64,000 bases of DNA from assembly GCF_000463015.1 (NCBI RefSeq), contig NC_022247.1:3038001-3102000 (forward strand), read 5' to 3'. The number at the start of each line of letters is the position of its first letter. Positions within the stretch are counted from its first letter, which is position 1. Positions 48,751 through 62,048 of the stretch are shown here, piece after piece. Source of the stretch: Variovorax paradoxus B4. Lineage in GTDB: Bacteria > Pseudomonadota > Gammaproteobacteria > Burkholderiales > Burkholderiaceae_C. Both the position numbers and the translations under genes were made by a program. The notes under the pieces were generated by a model that was not told where the DNA came from, made no database searches, and was given only the letters and a program-made list of their open reading frames with translations.

Positions 48751-50022
48751 ATGGACTTCGAATACTCGGCAAAAACCAAGGAACTCCAGAAGCGCGTGAG
48801 CGCATTCATGGATGCGCACATCTATCCGGCCGAAGCCGAGTATTCGGCCGAGCTGGCCGCCAACACGGCCGCAGGCAAGCGCTGGACGGCGCTCAAGACC
48901 GTCGAGAAGGTCAAGGAAAAGGCCAAGGCCCAGGGCCTGTGGAACCTGTTCCTGCCGGTCGACAGCGCCGCAGCCTCGGGCTACGAAGGCGCCGGCCTCA
49001 CCAACCAGGAATACGCGCCGCTGGCCGAGATCATGGGGCGCGTGCCGTGGGCTTCGGAAGCCTTCAACTGCTCGGCGCCGGATACCGGCAACATGGAGAC
49101 CATTGCCCGCTACGGCTCCGAAGCCATCAAGGCGCGCTGGCTCAAGCCGCTGCTCGAAGGCCAGATCCGCTCGGCCTTCGCAATGACCGAGCCCGATGTC
49201 GCCTCCAGCGACGCCACCAACATCTCGACCCGCATCGAGCGCCAGGGCGACGAGTACGTGATCAACGGCCACAAGTGGTGGATCTCGGGCGCCGCCGATC
49301 CGCGCTGCGCCGTCTTCATCACCATGGGCAAGAGCGACCCCGATGCGCCACGGCATTCGCAGCAGAGCATGATCATCGTGCCGGCCGACGCCAAGGGCAT
49401 CCGCATCGTGCGCCCGCTCAACGTGATGGGCTACGACGACGCGCCGCACGGCCACGTCGAGATGTACTTCGAGAACGTGCGCGTGCCGGCCGACAACATG
49501 CTGCTCGGCGAAGGCCGCGGCTTCGAAATCGCACAAGGCCGACTTGGGCCCGGACGCATCCACCACTGCATGCGCCTGATCGGGCTGGCCGAGCGCGCGC
49601 TCGAGCTGATGTGCAAGCGCGCCTCCTCGCGCGTGGCCTTCGGCAAGACGGTCGCCTCGCAGACCGTCACGCAGGAGCGCATCGCCGAAGCGCGCTGCAA
49701 GATCGACATGGCGCGCCTGCTCACGCTCAAGGCCGCCTGGCTGATGGACGTGGCCGGCAACAAGGTCGCGAAGAACGAGATCGCGATGATCAAGGTGGTG
49801 GCGCCGAGCATGGCCTGCCAGGTGATCGACTGGGCCATGCAGGTGCATGGCGGCGGCGGCATGTGCGACGACTTCCCGCTGGCCTACGCCTATGCCGGTG
49901 CCCGCACGCTGCGCTTTGCGGACGGCCCGGACGAAGTGCACCGCAACGCGATCGCCAAGTGGGAGCTGGGCAAGTACTCGCCGAACAAGGTCGATGCGGA
50001 TATGCCCGTCACGCGCTTCTGA
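48751..50022 (+). CDS. Acyl-CoA dehydrogenase, ACAD10/11-type
   Basis: 423 residues. FAD/substrate motifs [17 protein letters not shown] and [18 protein letters not shown]-terminal [20 protein letters not shown] and [13 protein letters not shown]. The residue at the usual catalytic Glu position appears to be Asp391, as in ACAD10/11-type members. ATG at 48751 follows AGGAGA. With the kinase before it, conversion of phosphorylated 4-hydroxyacyl-CoA to enoyl-CoA is inferred. Confidence 0.9.
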   Translation: MDFEYSAKTKELQKRVSAFMDAHIYPAEAEYSAELAANTAAGKRWTALKTVEKVKEKAKAQGLWNLFLPVDSAAASGYEGAGLTNQEYAPLAEIMGRVPWASEAFNCSAPDTGNMETIARYGSEAIKARWLKPLLEGQIRSAFAMTEPDVASSDATNISTRIERQGDEYVINGHKWWISGAADPRCAVFITMGKSDPDAPRHSQQSMIIVPADAKGIRIVRPLNVMGYDDAPHGHVEMYFENVRVPADNMLLGEGRGFEIAQGRLGPGRIHHCMRLIGLAERALELMCKRASSRVAFGKTVASQTVTQERIAEARCKIDMARLLTLKAAWLMDVAGNKVAKNEIAMIKVVAPSMACQVIDWAMQVHGGGGMCDDFPLAYAYAGARTLRFADGPDEVHRNAIAKWELGKYSPNKVDADMPVTRF

Positions 50023-50030
50023 TCTGTCTT

Positions 50031-50068
50031 GCCCCCTCTCCCCTCGGGGAGAGGGTCGGGGTGAGGGC
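50031..50068. repeat. REP-like palindromic element
   Basis: CCCCCTCTCCCCTCGGGGAG followed by AGGGTCGGGGTGAGGG: a self-complementary unit of the kind widely dispersed in proteobacterial intergenic regions. It lies directly after the acyl-CoA dehydrogenase stop and overlaps the start of a terminator. Only one copy is in the window. Confidence 0.55.
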
Positions 50069-50099
50069 CGACGGCGATCAATGCGCCTCGGCCCTTTTT
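50065..50099 (+). terminator. Rho-independent terminator of the fatty-acid module
   Basis: GGGCCGACGGCG pairs with CGCCTCGGCCC (one bulged base) and is followed by five T residues, 42 bp past the acyl-CoA dehydrogenase stop and facing the convergent acetyltransferase gene. Confidence 0.82.
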
Positions 50100-50102
50100 G
50101 CT

Positions 50103-50582
50103 TCAGAGCTTCTTCTGCAGAAACACGGCGTGGCCGAACGCCGGATCGAGCTGATAGCCGATGAACCCCTCGCGCTCGTAGCTGCGCAGCGCCGGCGCAT
50201 TGCCCGAAAGCACTTCGAGCGTGAGCTTGCAGGCGCCCCGCGCGCGGGCCTCCTGCTCCACCCGCGCAAACATGCGCTGCGCGACGCGCTGGCCGCGATG
50301 GCTGGGCAGCACGACCACGTCGTGCACATTGACCAGCGGCTTGCAGGCAAAGGTCGAAAACCCTTCGATGCAGTTGACCAGGCCCACGGGCGCTTTCCCG
50401 TCATACGCCAGCACGCTGAAGACTTGCGGCCGCGCGGCCAGCGCCGCGGGCAGGCCAGCTCGCACGCCTGCTTCGAGCGGCGTGCCGCCGCCAGCGGGGT
50501 CGCGTGCGTACGCGTCGAGCAGGTCGACCAATGCGGCTGCGTGCGCTGGGTTGCGGTAGTCCGCCAGGACGACCTCGATCAT
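50103..50582 (-). CDS. GNAT-family N-acetyltransferase
   Basis: 159 residues. The acetyl-CoA binding loop is VLPSHRGQRVAQRMF (Q/RxxGxG/A-like), and the C-terminal YEREGFIGYQLDPAF strand is typical of the fold. The acceptor is unknown. The start may be the ATG at 50582 or a GTG at 50588 that overlaps the glmM stop (GTGA); either way it is coupled to glmM. Confidence 0.86.
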   Translation of the reverse strand: MIEVVLADYRNPAHAAALVDLLDAYARDPAGGGTPLEAGVRAGLPAALAARPQVFSVLAYDGKAPVGLVNCIEGFSTFACKPLVNVHDVVVLPSHRGQRVAQRMFARVEQEARARGACKLTLEVLSGNAPALRSYEREGFIGYQLDPAFGHAVFLQKKL

Positions 50583-50584
50583 CG

Positions 50585-51922
50585 TCACCGCGCGGGCTCG
50601 AGGGTTGCAGCAAGCCGCTTCGCGCAAGACTCGGCCTGCTTCGCGTCGCGCGCCTCGACCATCACGCGCACCAGCGGCTCGGTGCCGCTCGCGCGGATCA
50701 GCACGCGGCCGCCGTCGCCGAGCTCGGCTTCGATGCGCTGCGTTTCGCTGGCCAGCGCATCGTTGTTCTTCCAGTCCTGCCCCGGCGTCAGGCGGACGTT
50801 GATCAGGACCTGCGGAAACAGCGTGATCTCCGCGAGCAGCTGCGCCACCGTCTTGCCGCTGCGCACGCAGGCCTGCAGCACCTGCAGCGCGCTCACGATG
50901 CCGTCCCCGGTGGTGTGGCGGTCGAGCGCCAGCAGATGGCCCGAACCCTCGCCGCCCAGGAGCCAGCCACGCTTTTCGAGTTCCTCGAGCACATAGCGGT
51001 CGCCCACCTTGGCGCGCACGAGCTCGATGCCCTGCCCGCGCAGCGCCACCTCGATGGCCTTGTTGGTCATGAGCGTGCCGACCACGCCCGCGGGCTTGTC
51101 GCCGCGCGCGATGCGCTCGGCCACCATGAGGTAGAGCAGTTCGTCGCCGTTGAACAGCCGTCCGCTGGCATCGACGAGTTGCAGGCGGTCGGCGTCGCCG
51201 TCGAGCGCAATGCCGTAGTCGGCCTTCTGCGTCGTCACGGCCGCGACCAGCGCGGCCGGATGGGTCGCGCCGAAGCCCTTGTTGATGTTGAGGCCGTCGG
51301 GTGCGCAGCCGATGCTGGTGACCTCTGCGCCCAGTTCGTGGAACACGTTCGGCGCCACCTGGTAGGCCGCGCCGTGGGCCGCATCGACCACGAGCTTCAT
51401 GCCGCGCAGCGTCAGGTCGTTGGCGAAGGTGCTCTTGCAGAACTCGATGTAGCGGCCAGGCGCGTCGTTGAGGCGGCGTGCCTTGCCGAGGTTCGCGGAG
51501 TCGACCCACACAGGGGCTTCCTCGAGCGCGGCCTCCACCGCAAGCTCCCATTCATCGTCGAGCTTGGTTCCCTGTGCGCTGAAAAACTTGATGCCGTTGT
51601 CCGGGTAGGCGTTGTGGCTGGCGCTGATCACCACGCCCAGGCTTGCGCGCTGGGCGCGCGTCAGGTACGCCACGCCGGGTGTCGGCAGCGGCCCCAAGAG
51701 CACCACGTCGACCCCGGCAGAGTTGAAACCGGACTCCAGCGCGGACTCGAGCATGTAGCCCGAGATGCGGGTGTCCTTGCCGATCAGCACCGTGGGACGC
51801 GACTGGCTCTTCTTGAGCACGCGGCCCACGGCATGCGCGAGGCGCAGCACGAAATCGGGTGTGATGGGCGACTGGCCGACCGTGCCGCGGATGCCGTCGG
51901 TGCCAAAGTATTTGCGGGTCAT
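50585..51922 (-). CDS. glmM: Phosphoglucosamine mutase
   Basis: 445 residues, the standard length. Phosphoserine loop [17 protein letters not shown], metal-binding [12 protein letters not shown], substrate loop [12 protein letters not shown], and C-terminal [15 protein letters not shown]. It converts GlcN-6-P to GlcN-1-P for UDP-GlcNAc. The ATG overlaps the folP stop (ATGA). Its place after ftsH-folP is the conserved proteobacterial order. Confidence 0.96.
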   Translation of the reverse strand: MTRKYFGTDGIRGTVGQSPITPDFVLRLAHAVGRVLKKSQSRPTVLIGKDTRISGYMLESALESGFNSAGVDVVLLGPLPTPGVAYLTRAQRASLGVVISASHNAYPDNGIKFFSAQGTKLDDEWELAVEAALEEAPVWVDSANLGKARRLNDAPGRYIEFCKSTFANDLTLRGMKLVVDAAHGAAYQVAPNVFHELGAEVTSIGCAPDGLNINKGFGATHPAALVAAVTTQKADYGIALDGDADRLQLVDASGRLFNGDELLYLMVAERIARGDKPAGVVGTLMTNKAIEVALRGQGIELVRAKVGDRYVLEELEKRGWLLGGEGSGHLLALDRHTTGDGIVSALQVLQACVRSGKTVAQLLAEITLFPQVLINVRLTPGQDWKNNDALASETQRIEAELGDGGRVLIRASGTEPLVRVMVEARDAKQAESCAKRLAATLEPAR

Positions 51923-52809
51923 GGGATTTGTTCTTGTTGTCGAGTTTGTTGTGAATATGTCTCTTCGGCCTTCATGGCGCGCCACACGGCGATGGCCGCC
52001 ACGGTGTCGCGCACATCGTGCACCCGCACGACGGCCGCACCCCGGTCCACGGCGAGCACCGCGGCCATCACGCTGGGCACCAGGCGTTCGGCGGCCGCCG
52101 GAATGCCGCTGACCGTGCCGATGGAAGACTTGCGGGACCAGCCCAGCAGCAGCGGATAGCCGGCTGCGAGCAGTTCGCGCTGGCGTGCCAGCAGCGCAAA
52201 GTTCTGTGCCACGGTCTTGCCGAACCCGATGCCCGGGTCCAGCGTGATCCGCGAGGGATCGACCTTCAGCGCGCGAAGCTGTGCCACCTGCTCGGTCCAG
52301 AACGCCAGCACCTCGGGCACCACGTCGCCCTGCATGGGCGCGGTCTGCATGGTTTGCGGGTCCCTGTGCATGTGCATCAGGCAGACGCCGCACGAGGGAT
52401 GCGCAGCCACCGCTTCGCGCGCACCGGGCTGCCGCAGCGCCCAGACGTCATTGACGATGTCGGCGCCGAGCTCGAGCACCGCACGCATGACTTCCGGCTT
52501 GTAGGTATCGACGGACAGCGGCACGTTGAGCTTCACGGCCTCCCGGACTACCGGCAGCACGCGCGCCAGTTCGGCATCGAGCGGCACGGCCGGGCTGCCG
52601 GGGCGGGTCGATTCGCCGCCGATGTCGAGAATGTCGGCGCCCTCCTTCAGCAACTGCTCGCAATGCCGCAGCGCGGCCTCGGTCGAGGCATGCGCCCCGC
52701 CGTCGGAGAAGGAATCGGGGGTGACATTGACGATGCCCATCACGCGCGGCTGCGCGAGATCGATTGCAAACCGGGTGGTCTGCCAGACCGCTGCGGGGGC
52801 CATCGTCAT
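51919..52809 (-). CDS. folP: Dihydropteroate synthase
   Basis: 296 residues. Pterin and pABA motifs: [27 protein letters not shown] and [13 protein letters not shown]; the R-x-H near the end is [10 protein letters not shown]. It makes dihydropteroate for folate and is the sulfonamide target. It overlaps glmM downstream and lies 60 bp after ftsH. Confidence 0.96.
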   Translation of the reverse strand: MTMAPAAVWQTTRFAIDLAQPRVMGIVNVTPDSFSDGGAHASTEAALRHCEQLLKEGADILDIGGESTRPGSPAVPLDAELARVLPVVREAVKLNVPLSVDTYKPEVMRAVLELGADIVNDVWALRQPGAREAVAAHPSCGVCLMHMHRDPQTMQTAPMQGDVVPEVLAFWTEQVAQLRALKVDPSRITLDPGIGFGKTVAQNFALLARQRELLAAGYPLLLGWSRKSSIGTVSGIPAAAERLVPSVMAAVLAVDRGAAVVRVHDVRDTVAAIAVWRAMKAEETYSQQTRQQEQIP

Positions 52810-52826
52810 GCGGCACCTTCATCGAA

Positions 52827-52847
52827 AACGGGGCCCATGGCCCCGTT
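52827..52847 (-). terminator. Hairpin between ftsH and folP (attenuator-like)
   Basis: AACGGGGCC and GGCCCCGTT form a 9-bp stem around CAT, followed on the minus strand by TTTTC. A second small palindrome, GGTGTTGAACACC, lies directly beside it at 52848-52860. The short T-run suggests partial termination or mRNA protection. Confidence 0.5.
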
Positions 52848-52869
52848 GGTGTTGAACACCGGATGCACT

Positions 52870-54786
52870 TCAGGCAACAGTGGGTGCCGGATCCGGATTG
52901 ACTGCCGGCGTGCCGCCGCTGCCGCCACTGCCCGAAGGCGGAATGCGCGGCGTCCAGTCCTTGGGCGGACGCGGTGCGCGGCCGGCCATGATGTCGTCGA
53001 GCTGCTCGGTGTCGATGGTTTCCCATTCGAGCAGGGCCTTGGCCATGGCGTGCATCTTGTCGCTGTTTTCCTCGATCAGGCGGCGCGCCAGGGCGTACTG
53101 CTCGTCGATGATGCGGCGCACTTCGGCGTCGACCTTTTCCATGGTCTGCTCGCTCATGTTGGTGGTCTTGGTGACCGAGCGGCCGAGGAACACTTCGCCT
53201 TCGTTCTCGGCGTAGACCATCGGGCCCAGCGCGTCGGTCATGCCGTAGCGCGTGACCATGTCGCGGGCGATGGAGGTCGCACGCTCGAAGTCGTTGCTGG
53301 CGCCGGTGGTCATCTGGTGCATGAACACTTCTTCGGCGATACGGCCACCGAACAGCATGCTGATCTGGTTCAGCATGTATTCGCGGTCATAGCTGTAGCG
53401 GTCCTGCGCCGGCAGGCTCATGGTCACGCCAAGGGCGCGGCCGCGCGGAATGATGGTGACCTTGTGGACCGGGTCGCACTTGGGCAGCAGCTTGCCGATG
53501 AGCGCATGGCCGGACTCGTGGTAGGCCGTGTTGCGGCGCTCTTCCTCGGGCATGACCATACTCTTGCGCTCGGGGCCCATGAAGATCTTGTCCTTGGCCT
53601 TCTCGAAGTCCTGCATCTCGACCACGCGCGCATTGCGGCGTGCGGCCATCAGGGCGGCTTCATTGCAGAGGTTGGCCAGGTCGGCGCCGGACATGCCGGG
53701 CGTGCCGCGGGCGATCACGCTCGGGTTCACGTCCTGGCCCAGCGGCACCTTGCGCATGTGAACGGCAAGGATCTGCTCGCGGCCGCGGATGTCGGGCAGC
53801 GTGACGTACACCTGGCGGTCGAAGCGGCCGGGGCGCAGCAGTGCGGCGTCCAGGATGTCGGGGCGGTTGGTGGCAGCCACCACGATCACGCCGAGGTTGG
53901 TTTCGAAGCCGTCCATCTCGACCAGCATCTGGTTCAGGGTCTGTTCGCGCTCGTCGTTGCCGCCACCCAGCCCGGCGCCGCGCTGGCGGCCCACCGCATC
54001 GATTTCGTCGATGAAGATGATGCAGGGCGCGTTCTTCTTGGCGTTCTCGAACATGTCGCGCACGCGGGCCGCGCCCACGCCGACGAACATTTCGACGAAG
54101 TCGGAACCCGAGATCGAGAAGAACGGAACCTTGGCTTCGCCGGCAATCGACTTGGCCAGCAAGGTCTTGCCGGTACCCGGAGGGCCGACCAGCAGCAACC
54201 CGCGCGGAATGCGGCCACCGAGCTTCTGGAAGCGCTGCGGGTCTTTCAGGAAGTCGACCACTTCACGGACTTCTTCCTTGGCTTCGTCGCAGCCCGCGAC
54301 GTCGGCGAAAGTGACCGTGTTGTTGTTCTCGTCCATCATGCGGGCCTTGCTCTTGCCGAAGCTGAACGCTCCGCCCTTGCCGCCGCCCTGCATCTGTCGC
54401 ATGAAGTAGATCCAGACGCCGATCAACAGCAGCATCGGGCCCCAGCTCACCAGGAGCGTCATGAGGAGCGAGCCCTCTTCGCGCGGCTTGACGTCGAACT
54501 TGACGTTGTGATCGATCAGGTCGCCCACCAGGCCGCGGTCGAGCACGGTGGCGGTTGTGCGGATCTTGCGATCTTCGTTGGTGACGGCCACGATTTCTCC
54601 GCCGCCGGCGCCCTCAGGAATGACGGCGCTCTTGATCTGGTTGTTTCGGACCTGATCCAGGAACTCCGAATAACTCACCATCCCTGAGCCAACGCCGCCT
54701 CGGGTGTCGAACTGCTTGAACACAGTGAACAACACCATGGCAATGACGAGCCATACGGCAACTTTGGAAAACCACTGATTGTTCAA
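52870..54786 (-). CDS. ftsH: ATP-dependent zinc metalloprotease FtsH
   Basis: 638 residues from a TTG at 54786, giving the betaproteobacterial N-terminus [24 protein letters not shown] lies 7 bp upstream. Two membrane helices bracket a periplasmic domain. AAA+ Walker A GPPGTGKT, second region of homology with [18 protein letters not shown], and zinc site HESGH. It degrades misfolded membrane proteins and LpxC. An upstream ATG at 54858 would add an unlikely 24 residues. Confidence 0.96.
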   Translation of the reverse strand: MNNQWFSKVAVWLVIAMVLFTVFKQFDTRGGVGSGMVSYSEFLDQVRNNQIKSAVIPEGAGGGEIVAVTNEDRKIRTTATVLDRGLVGDLIDHNVKFDVKPREEGSLLMTLLVSWGPMLLLIGVWIYFMRQMQGGGKGGAFSFGKSKARMMDENNNTVTFADVAGCDEAKEEVREVVDFLKDPQRFQKLGGRIPRGLLLVGPPGTGKTLLAKSIAGEAKVPFFSISGSDFVEMFVGVGAARVRDMFENAKKNAPCIIFIDEIDAVGRQRGAGLGGGNDEREQTLNQMLVEMDGFETNLGVIVVAATNRPDILDAALLRPGRFDRQVYVTLPDIRGREQILAVHMRKVPLGQDVNPSVIARGTPGMSGADLANLCNEAALMAARRNARVVEMQDFEKAKDKIFMGPERKSMVMPEEERRNTAYHESGHALIGKLLPKCDPVHKVTIIPRGRALGVTMSLPAQDRYSYDREYMLNQISMLFGGRIAEEVFMHQMTTGASNDFERATSIARDMVTRYGMTDALGPMVYAENEGEVFLGRSVTKTTNMSEQTMEKVDAEVRRIIDEQYALARRLIEENSDKMHAMAKALLEWETIDTEQLDDIMAGRAPRPPKDWTPRIPPSGSGGSGGTPAVNPDPAPTVA

Positions 54787-54965
54787 ACGAAGCTCCAGTC
54801 GAAAGCGCGTGACAAGATTGTGAAAAGAACGCGCTATGGATACGCAATTGCGCCCCATTTTAGGCTTTTCAAGCTGCGAAAAGCGGGCATTTCCCTAAAG
54901 CAGCCATAGCCTGACAAGGGTTAGCGCCCCAACGGCGCCCTTCCATGGCCCTTTGCGTCAAGGTA

Positions 54966-55634
54966 TCAAAGCGTTTCCTGGGCCTTCAGACCCATGCCGA
55001 TGAGAAAGGTTTCGGACGATTTGTCCCGCGAAGCCTTGGGTTTGAAAGGTTTCACGGTGCGGAAATTCGCCTTGAACAGCTTCACCAGCTCGTCATAGCC
55101 GCTGCCGTGAAAAAGCTTGGCCACCAAGGCTCCCTCGGGCTTCAGATGGTGCTGGGCGAAGTCGATTGCAAGCTCGATCAGGTGCGCCACGCGGGCGGCA
55201 TCGGCCGAATGGATGCCCGACAGGTTGGGTGCCATGTCCGAAACCACCAGATCGGCCTTCCGGCCGGCCAGCACGCCCAGCACCTGCTCCAGCAGCTGCG
55301 CCTCGCGGAAATCGCCCTGCAGGAAGGTCACACCCTCGATGGGCTCCATCGGCAGGATGTCCAGCGCGATGATGGTGCCGTTCAGCTCGCCGGCCGCCGC
55401 CCCCTCGGGCGACATGCGCCGCCGCAGGTACTGGCTCCAGGCCCCTGGGGTGGAGCCCAGGTCGACCACCAGCTGGCCCGGCTTGACCAGCCCGAGCGAC
55501 TCGTCGATTTCCTTGAGCTTGTAAGCGGCGCGTGCGCGATAACCCTCTCGCGTGGCCAGTTTCACGTACGGATCGTTGATGTGGTCGTGCAGCCAGGCTT
55601 TGTTGACTTTTTTGCTTTTGGCTTTGGTGCTCAT
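54966..55634 (-). CDS. rlmE: 23S rRNA (uridine-2'-O-)-methyltransferase
   Basis: 222 residues. SAM-binding [17 protein letters not shown] tetrad visible through [11 protein letters not shown] and [14 protein letters not shown]. It methylates U2552 of 23S rRNA (FtsJ/RrmJ). Divergent from yhbY with only 33 bp between start codons, so the two promoters overlap, as in many proteobacteria. Confidence 0.95.
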   Translation of the reverse strand: MSTKAKSKKVNKAWLHDHINDPYVKLATREGYRARAAYKLKEIDESLGLVKPGQLVVDLGSTPGAWSQYLRRRMSPEGAAAGELNGTIIALDILPMEPIEGVTFLQGDFREAQLLEQVLGVLAGRKADLVVSDMAPNLSGIHSADAARVAHLIELAIDFAQHHLKPEGALVAKLFHGSGYDELVKLFKANFRTVKPFKPKASRDKSSETFLIGMGLKAQETL

Positions 55635-55667
55635 GGAGGTCTTTGTATACGCGTCGATAATACGGGG

Positions 55668-56147
55668 ATGCCCGCCATTCAACTTACCCCTGCCGAGCGC
55701 AAGGTGCACCGCGCCGAAGCTCATCACCTGGATCCGATCGTCATGGTCGGTGGAGACGGGCTCACCCCTGCCGTGAAAAAGGAAGCCGACGCGGCGCTCA
55801 AGGCCCACGGCCTGATCAAGGTTCGCGTCTTCTCCGACGACCGCCTGGCTCGCGATGCCATGCTGCGCGAACTCGCCGACGAGCTCGACGCCGCCCCCAT
55901 CCAGCACATCGGCAAGCTGCTGGTGCTGTGGCGCCCCAAGCCCGAGAAAGAGCGCGTGGTCGATGAAGACCGCATGCCCGGCCCACGCGACATCAAGGTG
56001 CTGAAGTACAGCAAGCGCGGCGGCCAGCGCCCCGAAATCAAGACCCTGCGCGTGCTCGGCAACCAGCGGCTCACCCCCGGCGGCACCATCAAGCGCGCCA
56101 AGGCGAAGCGGCCGCTCTCGGCCAAGAAACGCAACCAGGCAGACTGA
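55668..56147 (+). CDS. yhbY: YhbY/CRM-domain RNA-binding protein
   Basis: 159 residues. The first ~95 are a CRM domain ([40 protein letters not shown], with the GxxG loop here GGDG). A longer basic tail follows ([20 protein letters not shown]). It associates with pre-50S ribosomes. Divergent from rlmE. Confidence 0.92.
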   Translation: MPAIQLTPAERKVHRAEAHHLDPIVMVGGDGLTPAVKKEADAALKAHGLIKVRVFSDDRLARDAMLRELADELDAAPIQHIGKLLVLWRPKPEKERVVDEDRMPGPRDIKVLKYSKRGGQRPEIKTLRVLGNQRLTPGGTIKRAKAKRPLSAKKRNQAD

Positions 56148-56149
56148 AC

Positions 56150-56908
56150 TTGGCGCCAGCGCAAGGCGCTCAGCGCCACATTCTCTGCATGAAGTGGGGC
56201 ACCAAATACGGCCCCGAATACGTCAACCGCCTCTACGCGATGGTGCGCCGCAATCTCAGCGGCGACTTCAAGTTCGTGTGCCTGACGGACGACGGCACCG
56301 GCATCCGCCCCGAAGTGACCTGCCTGCCGATCCCACCGCTCAACCTGCAGCTGGCTCCCGGCCAGCGCGACGGCGCGTGGAAGAAGCTCACCACCTTCGA
56401 AAAGGATCTGCACGGCCTGCGCGGCACCGCCCTGTTCCTTGACGTGGACGTGGTCGTCGTCGGCAGCCTCGACGCCTTCTTCGAGCAGCCCGGCGAGTTC
56501 CTGATCATTCACGACTACGCACGCCCCTGGCGGCGCGAGCGAATCACCGGAAATTCGTCGGTCTATCGCTTCGAACTGGGCGCCCATGCCGACGTGCTGG
56601 CGTATTTCCGTGCCAACATGGACAAGGTCCAGGCCGAGTACCGCAACGAGCAGGCCTACCTGTCCGACGTGCTGCACAAGCAGGGCAAGCTCTCCTACTG
56701 GCCCGCGGCCTGGTGCCCGAGCTTCAAGTACCACGGCATTCCCACGTGGCCTACCAACTACTGGGAAGAGCCCTTCGTGCCGGAGGGCGCGCGCATCATG
56801 GTGTTCCATGGCGAATGCAATCCGCCCGATGCACTGGCGGGCCGGCGCAACCGGGCTTTTCGCTACATCCGGCCGGCGAACTGGGTCGCGAAGTTCTGGA
56901 AAGAATGA
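56150..56908 (+). CDS. Glycosyltransferase-like protein (GT-A fold, DxD motif)
   Basis: 252 residues from a TTG two bases after the yhbY stop. The N-terminal beta-strand [19 protein letters not shown], then [11 protein letters not shown], and the metal/nucleotide-sugar DxD in [19 protein letters not shown] later ATG at 56189 would cut the first strand, so TTG is preferred. Donor and acceptor are unknown. It sits beside yhbY and greA, outside the usual core order of this region, and may add a sugar to a surface polysaccharide. Confidence 0.82.
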   Translation: MAPAQGAQRHILCMKWGTKYGPEYVNRLYAMVRRNLSGDFKFVCLTDDGTGIRPEVTCLPIPPLNLQLAPGQRDGAWKKLTTFEKDLHGLRGTALFLDVDVVVVGSLDAFFEQPGEFLIIHDYARPWRRERITGNSSVYRFELGAHADVLAYFRANMDKVQAEYRNEQAYLSDVLHKQGKLSYWPAAWCPSFKYHGIPTWPTNYWEEPFVPEGARIMVFHGECNPPDALAGRRNRAFRYIRPANWVAKFWKE

Positions 56909-56945
56909 ACGGGAATGGCGGTATGGATGATGCCGCCGCCGGTAT

Positions 56946-57371
56946 TCAGCCCGCGGCAGGCGCCCGGGCGCCGCCCATGCGCCACAGCAGCGCGCCGGCA
57001 CAGAGCCACTGAACCAGGTACATCCCGCTTCCCACGGCATGCCACAGCTTGAGGTTGTCGCGCGCGAGAATGCGGGGCGCCACGGCATATTGCTGGAGCA
57101 GCGCCAGCAGCAACGCACCCAGTATCAGGAAGATGGCCGTCATCGAGGCGCTGTCGATGCGGTCGTCCATCTTCGTCCTGAAATGAACCAGGAGCAGCAG
57201 ACCGCAGCCAATGGCAATCCAGCTCTGCGCCTCGAACAGCTGGCCCGCGAAATTGCCCGCCACCGCGGGATTGCCGAGCCTGGCGAAGAGCATCGGCACG
57301 ACCAGGAAACCGATCGTCGTGAGGCTGCCCCACCAGAAGGCGGCCAGCAGCAGCGCAAGACGGTCTTTCAT
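56946..57371 (-). CDS. DUF4149 membrane protein
   Basis: 141 residues with four hydrophobic segments (LALLLAAFWWGSLTTIGFLVV, then a loop PMLFARLGNPAVAGNFAGQLF typical of the family). It follows greA by 8 bp on the same strand, a conserved pairing. Function unknown. Confidence 0.85.
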   Translation of the reverse strand: MKDRLALLLAAFWWGSLTTIGFLVVPMLFARLGNPAVAGNFAGQLFEAQSWIAIGCGLLLLVHFRTKMDDRIDSASMTAIFLILGALLLALLQQYAVAPRILARDNLKLWHAVGSGMYLVQWLCAGALLWRMGGARAPAAG

Positions 57372-57379
57372 CCGGCGGA

Positions 57380-57856
57380 TCAGATGTAGCGGACGGCCAC
57401 GATCTCGTAGCGCTTGAGGCCGCCGGGCGCCTGCACCTCGGCGGTGTCGCCCTCCTCCTTGCCGATGAGCGCACGCGCGATCGGGCTGGAGATGTTGATC
57501 AGGCCCAGCTTCAGGTCGGCTTCGTCCTCGCCGACGATCTGGTACTTGACGGGCTCGCCCGAGTCTTCTTCCTCGAGTTCCACGGTCGAGCCAAACACCA
57601 CCTTGCCGCCGGCGTCAAGCTCGGCCGGATCAATGACCTGGGCAGCTGAAAGCTTGCCTTCGACTTCCTGGATGCGGCCCTCGATGAAGCCCTGGCGGTC
57701 CTTGGCGACTTCGTATTCGGCGTTCTCGCTCAGGTCGCCCTGCGCGCGGGCTTCGGAGATCGCATTGATGACCCAGGGGCGGTCCACGGTCTTGAGCTGA
57801 TGCAGCTCGGCGCGCAGCTTCTCGGCACCGCGCTTGGTAATTGGAATGGTGGCCAT
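57380..57856 (-). CDS. greA: Transcription elongation factor GreA
   Basis: 158 residues, the standard length: an N-terminal coiled coil (AEKLRAELHQLKTVDRPWV; tip acidic DLSENAEYEVAKDRQGF) and a C-terminal FKBP-like domain (SPIARALIGKEEGDTAEV). It stimulates RNA cleavage in backtracked RNA polymerase. A terminator upstream separates it from the carAB transcript. Confidence 0.96.
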   Translation of the reverse strand: MATIPITKRGAEKLRAELHQLKTVDRPWVINAISEARAQGDLSENAEYEVAKDRQGFIEGRIQEVEGKLSAAQVIDPAELDAGGKVVFGSTVELEEEDSGEPVKYQIVGEDEADLKLGLINISSPIARALIGKEEGDTAEVQAPGGLKRYEIVAVRYI

Positions 57857-57878
57857 GTTTGGTTCTCCATAAAGCGAA

Positions 57879-57904
57879 ACCGCCGAACGCTGCCGTTCGG
57901 CGGT
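57879..57904 (-). terminator. Rho-independent-type terminator after the Kdo hydroxylase gene
   Basis: ACCGCCGAAC and GTTCGGCGGT form a perfect 10-bp stem with a 6-base loop, followed on the minus strand by TTTCGCTTTAT. It ends the carA...kdoO transcript ahead of greA. Confidence 0.75.
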
Positions 57905-57920
57905 CGATTGGGGGACAGGA

Positions 57921-58790
57921 TCAGACGAGGGGGCGTCCGGTCAGCCGGCTCAGGATGGCGAGCGGGCTCGAATCCGGATTGTATTGCTTCGAGGCGGGCA
58001 GATGAAGAGTCTGCTCGAGCATGTACTGGCCCGCCATGACAGCATGGGACGTCTGGTCGGAAAAGCACACCCACACCGACCCAGGCGGGAACTTCGCAGT
58101 TTCCTGCGGCGAGTTTTCCTGGTAGGCCAGGTCCGACTTCATGCCGTCGTGCAGTTGCAACATCAGGTGGTCGTACTCGCTGCGGAACGCCTTGGTGACG
58201 CGCAGCGCGCGCAACACCTTGGCCTGCCAGCGCACATAGGGCTTGGCACGCGGCAGGAAGCGCCTGGCAATGTCCTCGAAGGGCTCGCCCACGCGCCACA
58301 CGCGCGGTGCACCCTCGGGGTTGACGTTGGTGAACACGCGCAGGATGCGCTCGCCGTAATTGGGTCGCGACGGGAATGCGTCGACGTGCAGCCGACGGTC
58401 ATCGGCACGCCACGACTGCACGCGCGTCTCGACCTTTGCCGGCCGGTAGCTGGTCGGCGCCAGGCGCAAGGCCGGCGTGTAGTGCGGCAGCAGGCCCTGG
58501 ATCAGCTGCTGGGCTTGCGCCCGGAACCGCCCGACCATCGCGGTCGCCGCGCGCTGCACCGCCTCGTCGCCGGCCACGCCCTTGAGCTTGCCGTTGGCGT
58601 CGAGGCTGATATTGCGCACGTCGGGCGACAGCAGGCTGGGCGTCAGCAGGCTGCGCTCTTCGGGCAGCAGCTCGAAGCCCAGGCGCGGGAAATACAGCAC
58701 CTTGCCGGCTTCCAGCGCAGCGATCCACGCCTCGTTGGGTGTGGCTGCGCGCCAGTCGGCAAGGTCCAGTTCGACGAGCTGGGTTTCCAT
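57921..58790 (-). CDS. Kdo 3-hydroxylase family protein (KdoO-like)
   Basis: 289 residues. The Fe(II)/2-oxoglutarate dioxygenase-like facial triad is visible as His and Asp in RRLHVDAFPSRPNYG and a distal His in DQTSHAVMAGQY. This family converts a Kdo residue of LPS to D-glycero-D-talo-oct-2-ulosonic acid (Ko), as in Burkholderia. It starts 8 bp after the carB stop, an unusual place; the LPS gene kdsB is elsewhere in the window. Confidence 0.86.
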   Translation of the reverse strand: METQLVELDLADWRAATPNEAWIAALEAGKVLYFPRLGFELLPEERSLLTPSLLSPDVRNISLDANGKLKGVAGDEAVQRAATAMVGRFRAQAQQLIQGLLPHYTPALRLAPTSYRPAKVETRVQSWRADDRRLHVDAFPSRPNYGERILRVFTNVNPEGAPRVWRVGEPFEDIARRFLPRAKPYVRWQAKVLRALRVTKAFRSEYDHLMLQLHDGMKSDLAYQENSPQETAKFPPGSVWVCFSDQTSHAVMAGQYMLEQTLHLPASKQYNPDSSPLAILSRLTGRPLV

Positions 58791-58798
58791 GACGACGC

Positions 58799-62047
<3,249 letters not shown>

Positions 62048-62048
62048 C

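Noticed and set aside
54787..54858. Upstream ATG for ftsH giving 24 extra residues
   Set aside because: The family N-terminus begins at the TTG (NNQWFSKV) with a good ribosome site; the extra residues resemble nothing in FtsH.
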